This document shows positions 1-9,400 of a stretch of 20,373 bases of DNA, piece by piece. Position 1 is the stretch's first letter. Every line of letters starts with the position of its first letter. Under the pieces are notes generated by a model. It saw nothing but the letters and a program-made list of their open reading frames with translations. It did no database searches and was not told the DNA's origin. The DNA is from Saprolegnia diclina VS20 (taxonomy: Eukaryota; Oomycota; Saprolegniomycetes; Saprolegniales; Saprolegniaceae), in contig NW_008246084.1 of assembly GCF_000281045.1 (NCBI RefSeq), positions 782,806 to 803,178 on the forward strand, given 5' to 3'. Position numbers and translations under genes: made by a program.

Positions 1-461
1 ACCACAACACCCACGATACAACCGCCACTGCTAGTTGCCACTAGACATGCTGAGGCTACATAGTATCAAGCTCGTTTGCATGCATTGCTCCCGCCTACCA
101 TAGACCCAGCTGCCGTCGGCTCGTGGCTTCTGTCGACGCAGCTCTTTCCTTCGCCCGCAGCCAGCGCTTATTGGACAACGCGCCTCGAGAACACCACTTG
201 CGTGGCGTCATGCTGGCGTAGGTAAAAATTGTACCTGCAGAGAATAGCATGGAAGCCGGCTTGCTTGTAGCGTTCCCGACTCCGTATTGGCGATGTGGCT
301 GTCGACCTCGATGGCGACGGGACGCTGTCCTGCTCTTCGCTCTATAGTGTTGATGCTGGGAGCTCCTTCATATCCCGCGTCTACCTTGGGCCTTCGATCG
401 TCATGCCTGTCGGGACACGACGCAGATCTTCTCGTTCTCACGCAACTTCAAGTTGCGCTGC

Positions 462-484
462 GATTGGTCCCCTTTTGGCCAATC
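462..484. promoter_or_regulatory. Facing ATTGG/CCAAT box pair
   Basis: GATTGG at 462-467 is mirrored by CCAATC at 479-484, giving a near-perfect inverted repeat around a pyrimidine-rich spacer. CCAAT boxes are NF-Y sites in many eukaryotes. That this pair acts as a promoter element is inference, as it lies about 740 bp before the nearest supported start codon. Confidence 0.2.
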
Positions 485-726
485 CGATGCGCGTCCAAGA
501 ACAAGCGGTCACCAACGCCGGTGCGGGGAAACCAGGACTTTCTGTTTAAAATCAGGACTTTCGGACCGAGAACATGCAGTAATATAATAAAAAATGGAAG
601 CGCCCCCATCGCCCGTAATAAAAGATCGTGGCAAGCGGCTTCTCTTGGCCGTTGCTGAACAGTGGTCGCTCGGTCCATCATCCCCCTCACCCGCTCTGCT
701 CATACGATATGGCAGATATGCTCTCC

Positions 727-769
727 AGCAAGCTAGAAAACATAAATAAGCAAGCTAGAAGACATAAAT
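727..769 (+). repeat. 22-bp tandem duplication, two copies
   Basis: The 21-nt unit AGCAAGCTAGAARACATAAAT occurs at 727-747 and again at 749-769. One base separates the copies (period 22), and they differ at a single position (A at 739, G at 761). It looks like a recent local duplication in non-coding DNA. Confidence 0.9.
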
Positions 770-1191
770 GACTGCATTTACGTGTCTTTTCATCCTGCGC
801 ATGCTGGCCTTCCAAAGTCACTGCTGCCAAGCAGCTCACCCGTACGGTATGCAGACGCGGATTGCAGAGAAAGTGGCACGGCTACTTCAACTTTGCGTGG
901 TCTCGGCCATCATTCCTCACTTCTGCCACGGCGATACAGGCATAAAACGTCCCAGACAATCTTCTTTTCGCGCTCGACGCCACAACTCGACTCTCGCATG
1001 CTAGCGTTCCATGCAAGCATTGGCTACAGCAGTCGTCGTTGTGCCAAGCTGGGTCGCGATCATGGGTGTCGGGGCTCAGGGTAAACAGGCGCAGGTGCGC
1101 CGGCCCGTTCGGATCCGTTTTTCAAAATTCCAATAAAAATGAAATTCGGACTTGGGTCTGAGTTTCGGTTTTGACAGAAGATCTTCGTTCC

Positions 1192-1200
1192 TTTTCATTT
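1192..1200 (+). promoter_or_regulatory. Candidate oomycete initiator (Inr) of the protease gene
   Basis: TTTTCATTT ends 27 nt before the ATG at 1228. It fits the TCATTY core of the oomycete initiator described in Phytophthora genes. The downstream flank, GCAGATTG, only partly resembles the FPR element that often follows. Very similar motifs precede two other genes in the window. Confidence 0.35.
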
Positions 1201-1227
1201 GCAGATTGACGCCGAAGGACGCGCAAG

Positions 1228-2793
1228 ATGAAGTGCAACGTGCTGGCCCTGGCGGTGACCGCCGCCCTCCTCGCGCAAGGCGCCGACGCCTCGTACGAGG
1301 CCAAGTTCCTCAGCTGGATGAAGAAGTTTGCGGTCAAGCTCAACCCGCTCGAGTGGGTCCACCGCTTTGAGGTCTTCATCCTCAACGACCAGCTCATCGA
1401 GGCCCACAATAAGGACGCGAGCTCGAGCTTCACGATGGGCCACAACGAGTACTCGCACTTGACCTTTGAGGAGTTTAAGAAGCTGCGCACGGGCCTCCGC
1501 GTGTCGCCGTCGTACATCCAGAGCCGCGCCAAGTACGCGCTCATGGCGCCGGCCGTCAACATGACGGACGTGCCCAACGAGATTGACTGGGTCGAGCAGG
1601 GCGGCGTGACGCCCGTCAAGAACCAGGGCATGTGCGGCTCGTGCTGGGCGTTTTCGACCACGGGTGCGATTGAAGGCGCGGCCTTTGTCTCGAGCAAGCA
1701 GCTTGTGTCGGTCTCGGAGCAGGAGCTGGTCGACTGCGACCACAATGGTGACATGGGCTGCAGCGGCGGCTTGATGGACAATGCCTTCAAGTGGATCAAG
1801 ACGCACAGCGGTCTCTGCAAGGAAGAAGACTACCCGTACCATGCCAAGGAAGGCACGTGCGCGCTCAAGAAGTGCAAGCCGGTTACCAAGGTCTCGGGCT
1901 TCCATGATGTCCCGGCCAACGACGAGCAGGCGCTCAAGGCCGCGGTCGCCAAGCAGCCTGTCTCTGTGGCCATTGAAGCCGACCAGCCCGAGTTTCAGTT
2001 TTACAAGTCGGGTGTCTTTGACAAGAGCTGCGGCACGAAGCTCGACCACGGTGTCTTGGTCGTTGGGTACGGCGAAGAGGGCGGCAAGAAGTACTGGAAG
2101 GTCAAGAACTCATGGGGTGCAGACTGGGGCGACAAGGGCTACATCAAGCTCGCCCGTGAGTTTGGCCCCGAGACGGGCCAGTGCGGTGTCGCGATGGTGC
2201 CGAGCTACCCGACGGCGTCGATCATTGGCGCTGACAACCACGAGAACGACGACTCGAGCGACGATCTGGCGGCGCCCGTTGTCCACCATGCGCCCGCCGC
2301 GGACGCATGGCTCCTTGAGAAGAGCTCGGGCGTCACGATTGTGCAGTGTGGCGACGTGTCGTCGCAGCTCGCGACTTTTAGCGACCTGAGCGTCTCGCCC
2401 AAGGCGCCCAAGCGCGGCAAGCCGATCCACTTTGTGGGCAACGGCAACGTCAAGCAAGCGTTCGACTCTGCGCACATGACGATCTCGGTCAAGCTCGGCG
2501 GCCAATTGCTCTACTCGCACTTCGGGAGCATGTGCGGCCACACGCACATTCCGCTGCCGCTCGGCATTGGCCACATTGACGTGGACGGCTTTGCCTGCCC
2601 GGTCAAGGAAGGGTCGTTCAAGGACATTAAGCTCTCGCTCAACTTGCCGGTGATTGCGCCGGAAGGCAACTATGAGATCAACCTCACGAGCGAAGACGCG
2701 GCCTCCAAGGCGTCGGTGTTTTGCGTCCAGGTCAAGATGGATCTCTCGGACAATACCGACAATGTCTACCAGCGCTTTAGCGCCTTGGGCTAA
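1228..2793 (+). CDS. Secreted papain-like cysteine protease (C1A) with C-terminal ML domain
   Basis: A 521-residue single-exon preproprotease. Residues 1-21 form a signal peptide (MKCNVLALAVTAALLAQGAD). Residues 22-105 are an I29 inhibitory prodomain with a full ERFNIN pattern (E42, R46, F50, N53, I57, N61). The mature C1A domain spans about 115-333 and has oxyanion Q133, nucleophile C139 (CGSCWAF), H274 (LDHG) and N294 (KNSWG), plus the GCSGG disulfide motif at 178-182. An acidic linker (about 334-350) leads to an ML (MD-2-related lipid recognition) domain at about 358-506 with four cysteines (C374, C436, C457, C499). I expect the protein to be secreted or vacuolar, to self-activate by removing its prodomain, and to hydrolyse peptides while the ML domain binds lipid. 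The lipid ligand is unknown. An in-frame TGA at 1207 precedes the ATG, supporting this start. Family and active site are certain; the ML assignment rests on fold-like pattern and cysteines. Confidence 0.95.
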   Translation: MKCNVLALAVTAALLAQGADASYEAKFLSWMKKFAVKLNPLEWVHRFEVFILNDQLIEAHNKDASSSFTMGHNEYSHLTFEEFKKLRTGLRVSPSYIQSRAKYALMAPAVNMTDVPNEIDWVEQGGVTPVKNQGMCGSCWAFSTTGAIEGAAFVSSKQLVSVSEQELVDCDHNGDMGCSGGLMDNAFKWIKTHSGLCKEEDYPYHAKEGTCALKKCKPVTKVSGFHDVPANDEQALKAAVAKQPVSVAIEADQPEFQFYKSGVFDKSCGTKLDHGVLVVGYGEEGGKKYWKVKNSWGADWGDKGYIKLAREFGPETGQCGVAMVPSYPTASIIGADNHENDDSSDDLAAPVVHHAPAADAWLLEKSSGVTIVQCGDVSSQLATFSDLSVSPKAPKRGKPIHFVGNGNVKQAFDSAHMTISVKLGGQLLYSHFGSMCGHTHIPLPLGIGHIDVDGFACPVKEGSFKDIKLSLNLPVIAPEGNYEINLTSEDAASKASVFCVQVKMDLSDNTDNVYQRFSALG

Positions 2794-2948
2794 GCCTCGC
2801 CTCAACATGCTTTCTCCTTCTATCATCAAAGCAACGTGTTGACTTCAAAGAGCATCGTGAGTGCGTCCGAGTTGGCACCACCAGCTCTTGGTCGATCGCC
2901 CGACATGGTCTTCTTCTATTGTATGTGTGTTATGTAGCGTATCGCAGC
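2794..2948. other. Convergent intergenic spacer
   Basis: Only 155 bp separate the stop codons of the protease-ML gene (+) and the GH16 gene (-), so the two 3' UTRs are likely to abut or overlap. I see no canonical AATAAA polyadenylation signal and no hairpin. Confidence 0.6.
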
Positions 2949-5429
2949 TTAAATCATGGTGCTCGGCGCCGTCTTGCGGCCATACGCGTCGATCGCAAAC
3001 GCCTTTTCATTGAAGCGCACGTGGTGGCCCTCGCTCGGCGTCGTCTCGAGCTCGTACCGGGTCTGGCCAATGTCCATGCCATGGTTGCTGTCGAGCACGT
3101 GGCCGTGGCTGTCGAGAAAAGACGCATTGTCCAGCGAGCTCTGGTTGAGCATCGCGCGGTGCACAGTGCGCTCTTCGGTACTCATGACGTCGTCGTTGGC
3201 AACCGACGACGCGCGCGTCACGGGCGTGCTCGGGCCGCGGACCTTGCTGAAAAACATAAAGTGGCCCTTGGACTGGCGGTACTGGATGAAGGCAATCGCA
3301 AGGATGACGAGCGCGAGGAGCGAGACCGTGATCGGCACGGTCGGGCCAAAGCCCTTGGCCGACGCTTGAGCCCGGAACGCCCAGTTGGGCTCAATGTCGA
3401 CCACCCACGTGCAGCGAGGACCGCCCCAGAGCGTCGTGCACTGGCACCGGTTCTTGACGCAAATGCCCGTCATCATGGACGCACGCGTGCAGTCGTCATC
3501 GGAGTTGCAGGTCGCCCCGCCGGCCACATCAATGACCGAGTTGTTGGCGTCCGAGTAGTCGCCAATGTTGTCGAGAATCCACGTGCTCGTCGGGTGACTG
3601 GCGGGGTCGCACCCAATGTGGCTACCATTCTCTTCTTGGCCGCGGAGGTCTTGCCACACACGAATATAGTCGACGCTCAAGTACATCGGGAACGAATCGC
3701 AGATTTTGGTCTCGGCGACGACCGTCGCGCGGTTGGTCTTGTTCTTCCAGAGCCAGCCCGGGTCGGTTTGGTTGCCGCGGCAGGGTCCGTACCCTGCGTT
3801 CGGTGGCATCGTGCCCCACGCCGGCGCCGTCGCCACGTTGAAGATGAGGTACATGGGCTCTTCGATCGGGAGCTTGACCGGGTTGGTTTCATTCCCGCCC
3901 TGCGGCACGTTGAGGATCGACTGGGACGGGATCTCGAAGAGCACTTGGTCGTCGAGCGCCCACCGAATGTGGCCGTTGGGGCCGAGCACCCTAATGAATA
4001 TTGTCAAGGCGAGGAAAATGGAGCAAATTCGTGTCGCACCACTCGAGCGAGTAGTTCATGTAGCCGCGGTACGCCTCTTGGGTCGTAAACCAGTTGGCCG
4101 AGAGCGCGTCCATTTGATAGTTGAACGGCGTCATCTGGTTGGTCTTGGCGCGGCCGTCCGGCCGGGCAAACTCGCAGCGGTAATACTGGTTGTCCGGGTC
4201 GCAGAGGTACACGCCCTTGTAGCCGTTCGCTTGGGCAAAGCACGTGCTCTTCTCGTTCACGCCCCAGTGCGTCGGACCGACACCGTCAATGAGCCCGAGG
4301 TCGCCGTTGACGTCGCAAGACGCGGGAATAGCCTGCTGGTCGCCCGGAGACGAAAAGCACGTGTTGGTCGTGATCTTCTTGGCCGTCACCGACTGATAGA
4401 CCGAATTGTACTGCTGGCCGTACGTGGCATTGGGCGCGCACTTGTTGTTGGCCGCGTACCGCAGCCCTTGGTACCAGTGCTGTCGCTTGAAGGCCGCGGA
4501 CGGGACGTTGGCCATGTTGGCGCCCGTGTACTTGCACTTCTTGTCGTAAAAGCAGCCGCCGTCGTCCGCGTTGTAGAGCCGGTAGTCGAACGGCATGCCC
4601 GGTCCAATCTGGATCGACGACGAGATTTCGTTGCCGCCGCCCTCGAGAATGTCAATTTCCGGCGCGCCGCGGCCCTGGAACGGGTTGAGGCCGTGGCCCG
4701 GCGTCGCGTTGCACGCCGAGATGCGCTGCATGTCCTTGTAGCGCGGGTCGCATTCGTTGTACGTCCACGGCCACATGCGCCGCGTCGATGCGCTAAAGAG
4801 CGCGCGCCCGAGGTTGCCCATGAGCCAGATACCAGGCCACGTCGGATAGAAGCCGCGGTCGCTCTCGACGAGGCGCTGGTACGGCGGGTACTTGGGGTTG
4901 CCGGACGCGGCGTCCAATGCGCCTGGCAGCTGGAGGCGCACCTCGATGAGGCCGCCTTGGAGGCAGAATTTGTTCCATGTCTGAACCATCGCGCCCGTGT
5001 AATACTAGGGAACTGTGAGTTGTACATACGAGGATCAAGCTAGCGCACCATGTTCTTGTTGACCCAGCCGGGTTTGGTCGAGTATTGGTCCCAATACTGG
5101 ATGGGCACGGTACCTTCGTCGACGCGGATGAGGAACTTGCCGTTCGACGTGTACGTGTTGTGGGGGCTATAATACCCGATCGCGCTGTTGACGCCGTCTG
5201 GCAGGTTGAGTGCGGTCCAGAGGTGGTCCATACCGGCGGTGAAGTTGCGGTTCTCGTTGTTGAATTCGTCCGACATGACAAGGTCGTACTCGTGGCCGCG
5301 CGACGTGGTCTTGGTCAAGGCCCACTCGGGGGTCTCGACGTCGACCCATGTCTTGACGCCCGACTTGGTCGGCGCGTCCTGCACCTCGGCCATGGCCGCG
5401 CCGAGAACGAGGAAGAGGCGCCACCACAT
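2949..5429 (-). CDS. SKN1/KRE6-type GH16 beta-glucan synthesis-associated membrane protein
   Basis: Three exons on the minus strand, 5429-5049, 5004-4040 and 3990-2949, encode 795 residues. Introns of 44 nt (5048-5005, phase 0) and 49 nt (4039-3991, phase 2) both begin GTGCG and end TAG. Splicing restores the family strings NKNM-YYTGAMVQTW and SLEW-VLGPNGHIRW; unspliced reading hits stops. MWWRLFLVLGAAMA at the start is a signal peptide. The SKN1/KRE6 GH16 domain covers about 45-565 and keeps the acidic active-site motif EIDILE (E243, D245, E248). A six-cysteine EGF-like module follows (C610-C642), then one transmembrane helix (about 667-686) and a roughly 110-residue cytoplasmic tail. In yeast, Kre6/Skn1 are needed for beta-1,6-glucan assembly in the secretory pathway. 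Here a role in making or remodelling the beta-glucan wall is inferred. The exact substrate, and whether it hydrolyses or transglycosylates, cannot be read from sequence. Confidence 0.9.
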
Positions 5430-6447
5430 GGGAGAGCTGGGGCTTCTGCTGGCCGTCGGCAAATGCGAAACTAAGAAGATCCGGCTCCGTGCTGGGCCCA
5501 TCCGGATACACGTGACCCGCGACGGTGCACTTGGGTTCATTATGATACAATATTTGGCGCCAGGTGACGCCACTTCCACCGTCGCGCTCACTGTGGTACG
5601 CGGTGCTCTCGGCGGGGGGACATCCTTACAAACACCAAGTATAAAAAATGATGGCCACTGTCGCAGGGCAGCAACGCAGGTCGCGCTGCCCACGTGGTGC
5701 GCTGGAATTCCAACCTCCGCTGCGGTCCACGAAGGCTCTCGCTGCTCGATTTCCACAGCACTCGAAACATTTTGTTGGCATTTATGTCGAGGAGGTAGCG
5801 CGTACCGTGTAGTATACCATCGTTCGAAGACGCACGCACGTGGAATCCAGCAAGGTGATAGACGACGTTCTTCTTCCGCGCTCTTCGATCCATGGCTCTT
5901 GCTGGCCACAGCGGCGCGCTGGATCCAAACGACGCGCGCCATTTTGAGTCAAAGAGGGTCGGACTGGCGCAAGCGTCGGTGGCCATGCAAAGCTTCTTTT
6001 GTGCCAAAGACAAAGCATGCTGTCGATAGACAATATTGGGATCCAAGTCGGAATCAAGTCGAGTTGTGCCGATGGACAGAAGTCTGGACGGGCGACAAAG
6101 ACGGAGGGAACGTTCGACTTTGGACGCACCAAGGGCCATGTGCGACGCGGTCTCCCTTTCGCACGCAGAGGCATTGCGAGAAAGCAGACGTCCAAAGAGT
6201 CGGTCGGTTGTCGGATGAAATCGGACAAACGACAAAGTACGAAATCTACACGGTGAAGGCAACCCGACTATTTTGGCGTTCCATGGTATTCGGTGCATGT
6301 TGCTAATCGAGACTGTGTCGCCAAAGCCAGCAACGTCCTGGGTCTCGTCCATGGCTGTCCCTGCTCCTCATTCTTTGTCGGATAACTCGAGCAAAAGACT
6401 TCTCAACGCAAAACACGGTAGTGTACTAGTATGCAATTTGGTCACGC
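5430..6447. other. Intergenic region between the GH16 promoter side and the VPS13-like 3' end
   Basis: About 1 kb with no supported gene. A 254-codon ATG frame exists on the minus strand (6352-5588), and a longer frame opposes it on the plus strand. Neither shows a recognisable domain, signal peptide or repeat, and neither has the GC-rich third positions of the neighbours. The stretch should hold the GH16 promoter and the VPS13-like 3' UTR. I see no clear TCATTY initiator close to the GH16 start. Confidence 0.5.
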
Positions 6448-9400
6448 TTATGAAAAGGCCACGTGGAGCTTGAGCTTCCCGGCCGTCTTGCTCGTCGCGC
6501 CGCCTTCAATCGGGCTCGGCTCGGCGTCGTCGTCGTCCGGCAAGCCGAGGATCTCCGTCTTGACGTGCAGCTGGCCGTTCACGACGCCGTTGACGCGAAT
6601 GTCCAAGAGCATATCGACGCGCGGCTCCGAGAGGCGCAGCGGAAGCAGCACGTTGCCGAGTGTCTCGTCCACGAGCATGCTCTTGTCAAAGAGCGTAAAC
6701 GAAATCTGCTTGTGCTTCTCGGGCGCCTTCCAGTCAAACGTCAGCGTCTCCTTCCAGCTCATGTTGGCTGACGCCGCCTTGAGCGCCGTCGTCTTCTGGC
6801 TCTTGCCGCCGAGCTCAACGCCAATGTACGGCGCCAGGTTGGGCGTCGAGCCAAACATGGTCTTGGGCGGCACATAGTTGACGAGGTCGAGGACCGTCAC
6901 GAGCACTTGGAGCGACGGCGGCTTGCCGTCGCGCGCCTTCTTGGGCTTGCCCCAGAGCATGTACTCCTTTTCAAGGCGCGGGAGGTCGACCGACATGGCG
7001 CTGAGGTCGGCCACGTTCGAGTGGACCCACTTGCTCAGCGGCGAGCTGCCCGTCTCTTGGTCAAAGTCCATCATGAGCTGGTTGAGCGGGATGCGCAACT
7101 GCCCAATCGTGCTCTCAAAGCCCGTAAACGAGTCGCGGACCTTGAACGTCACGTTCGTAGTCGCCGACTCGGTCTTGAGCTCAATGTTCTTGGCCGCGCG
7201 CCACTCGGGGTTGGCCGTACCAAAGAGGCACTTGGTCTGGAACACCACCTTGTCGTTCAAGAGCACGTAGCAGATCGGGTTGCACTGGCCGGATGACGCG
7301 ACGAGGCCGCTCGCACTGAGAATCTCAACGTGCAGCATCGAGGGCTGCTGCTTCGAGGGCACAACGAGCACCTTGTCGACAAACTGGCGCTCCTTGCGAC
7401 GCCGGCCCTGGAACGGCACAACGTCCTCGAGCGTCTCGGAGGCTTCCGTCGCCAGCGTGTGCGCGGTCGACGTGACCGTCTTGAGCAGGACGACGGGCGC
7501 GCCCGCGAGGCCCTGCACCGCGCCTTGCATGAAGCCCGTGACACCGCCCGACATGGCGCCTTCCACCGGCTTGGTGATGATGCCCGTCAGGCCAAGACCA
7601 AGGTTTTTCGCAAACTTGAGCCCGCCGTCGACCACTGACGTCGACTCGTTCGCGTCGCGCTCGTCCTTGTCGTGGGGCGTGTCGGCCACGTCCGAGACCT
7701 CGTCCATGAGCTTGTCGAGGCTGCCAGTAAACTTGGCGAGCGCGCCCGTGCCCGTCTTGGCGACCGTCTTGCCGAGAATCTTGACGCCTTCGCCGCGCGT
7801 TTGCGAGTCGCCCAAGACCTCGTTGGTCGTCACCTTGAGAAAGGCCTTTAAGCCCGACCCGAGGTCTTCCACGAGCCCCACCGGGTTGCCCAGCATGTCG
7901 ATCGAGCCCACGAGCTTGTACGCCTGCATGACCACGTCGCGCGAGTAGGTTTGCACGAGCTGCGACACGAGGCGGTCTTTCGTCGTAAAGCAGTGGCGCT
8001 TTGTGATCGCGCTAAAGCTAAACGACGGCGACCCGCTGAGCTTGGAGCCGACAATGCCAATGAGCTGCATGAGCGCGTTGACGAGCCACGAGCGTGAGTG
8101 TGCCATGGCCTTGGAGCGCGCAATGTCTTCCTTCTGGATGATGCACTCGAGCTTAAACTGCGTCTCGCGCACCGAGAACGCCTCGAAATACAAGAGCTGC
8201 GAGTTGCGGATCGGTGCTGGGCACGGCATCGGCTTGCTGTAAAGCTCGAGCGCGAGCTCCAGCTGCGACTGGAGCGCCGTCTCGGACGCCAAGAGCGGTT
8301 CGAGCAGCCCGAGGAGCTTGAAGAGATAGTCAATGTCGACGCGGATGTAGGCCGGCTGCACGGCCACGTCCATGACCTTGAAGAGGCTGCCATTGTCGCC
8401 AAGCGTCTCGAGCACGAGCTTGAAAAAAGGCACGGGCGTCACCGAACCGCTGTTGTAGCCGCTGTCGACGGGCGCGAGGATGACCGGGAACTTGGCGTTC
8501 GCGAGCATATTGTCGACTTGGAGGTTGAAAATCGAAATGTCCCACTCGAGCGACTGCGGCGCGCTCTGCACGCGCACGTCGTCCATCGAGAGGTACAGCA
8601 CTTCCTGCGGCAGCGCGTCCATAAAGCTGACGCCAAACCCGGCAAGGCGCATGTCGAGCGCCGTCGTGTACAAGGACGCCGCGACCGCGCGCGCCTGGCC
8701 TTCCAAGCTCGTCTTGGCGCTGCGGAGCTTGTCGAGGTGCTTGGATCGGGCGTCGACGATGCGCAGCACGCGCGCGCTGCCGACGGGCACGACCTCGAGG
8801 ACAAACTTTTTGGGGCCGTCCATGAGCTTGAGCAGCGAGAGGTCCGACGTCTTGACGGGCCCGACCGAGTCAATGTCGACCGTGAACTTTTGGCCTTGAA
8901 TCGTCACGTCCAGCTTGTGGTCGGCCACGTACGCCTGGTCCCACGCAAACGCGAGGCGCTCAGCGCGCGCGAGCTCGGTCGTTTGCTTGGCGAGGTTGCT
9001 GCCCTGGCGCAAGGTCACTGGGTGCATCGTGTAGTTTTCGACGCCGTACGGCGGGTACGACGACGCGTCCGTGAGCACGACAAAGAGGTGCGTGCCCAGC
9101 AGCTGGATGCTCGCTTTCACGATAAAGCCGCGCTTGCGGATCGTGCACTCGAGCGGAAAGTACACGTCGCCGACCGCGTTGACCGCAAGAATTGACGACC
9201 AGACCGTCGACCCCGACAGCGCCATGCTAAAGTACTTTTGGCACTTGACGAGCGGGTCCTTCGAGAGCGGCTCAAACGCATACAAGACCCCGTTCGAATG
9301 CGACGCGAGGTCGTACGTCGGGCAGTTGCTGACGGCCGCGAGCTCGTTCAGATGGTCGGTCGCCGGCGTCGCAAACGCGCGCACTTGAATGTCGTACGGC

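Larger units (their letters stand above)
1..1227. other. Gene-free 5' flank of the cysteine protease gene
   Basis: I find no convincing gene here. Open frames are short, overlap on both strands, lack recognisable domains, and base composition is less GC-rich at third positions than in the real genes. The longest ATG-initiated reading of possible interest is a 51-codon frame at 594-749, without recognisable similarity. The stretch holds facing CCAAT-type boxes (462-484), a 22-bp tandem duplication (727-769) and a TTTTCATTT initiator-like motif (1192-1200), all listed separately. An 11-codon upstream ATG frame at 1139-1174 would be in the mRNA only if transcription starts before the initiator-like motif. 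Confidence 0.6.

Noticed and set aside
594-749. 51-codon ATG frame in the left flank
   Set aside because: Its start context (AAAATGG) is acceptable, but it is short and has no recognisable features. Its last codons and stop come from the 22-bp tandem repeat, which suggests chance.
5588-6352. 254-codon ATG frame on the minus strand between the GH16 and VPS13-like genes
   Set aside because: No recognisable domain or targeting signal, codon composition unlike the neighbours, and an even longer frame on the opposite strand. It may be an unspliced or lineage-specific gene, but the sequence alone does not support it.
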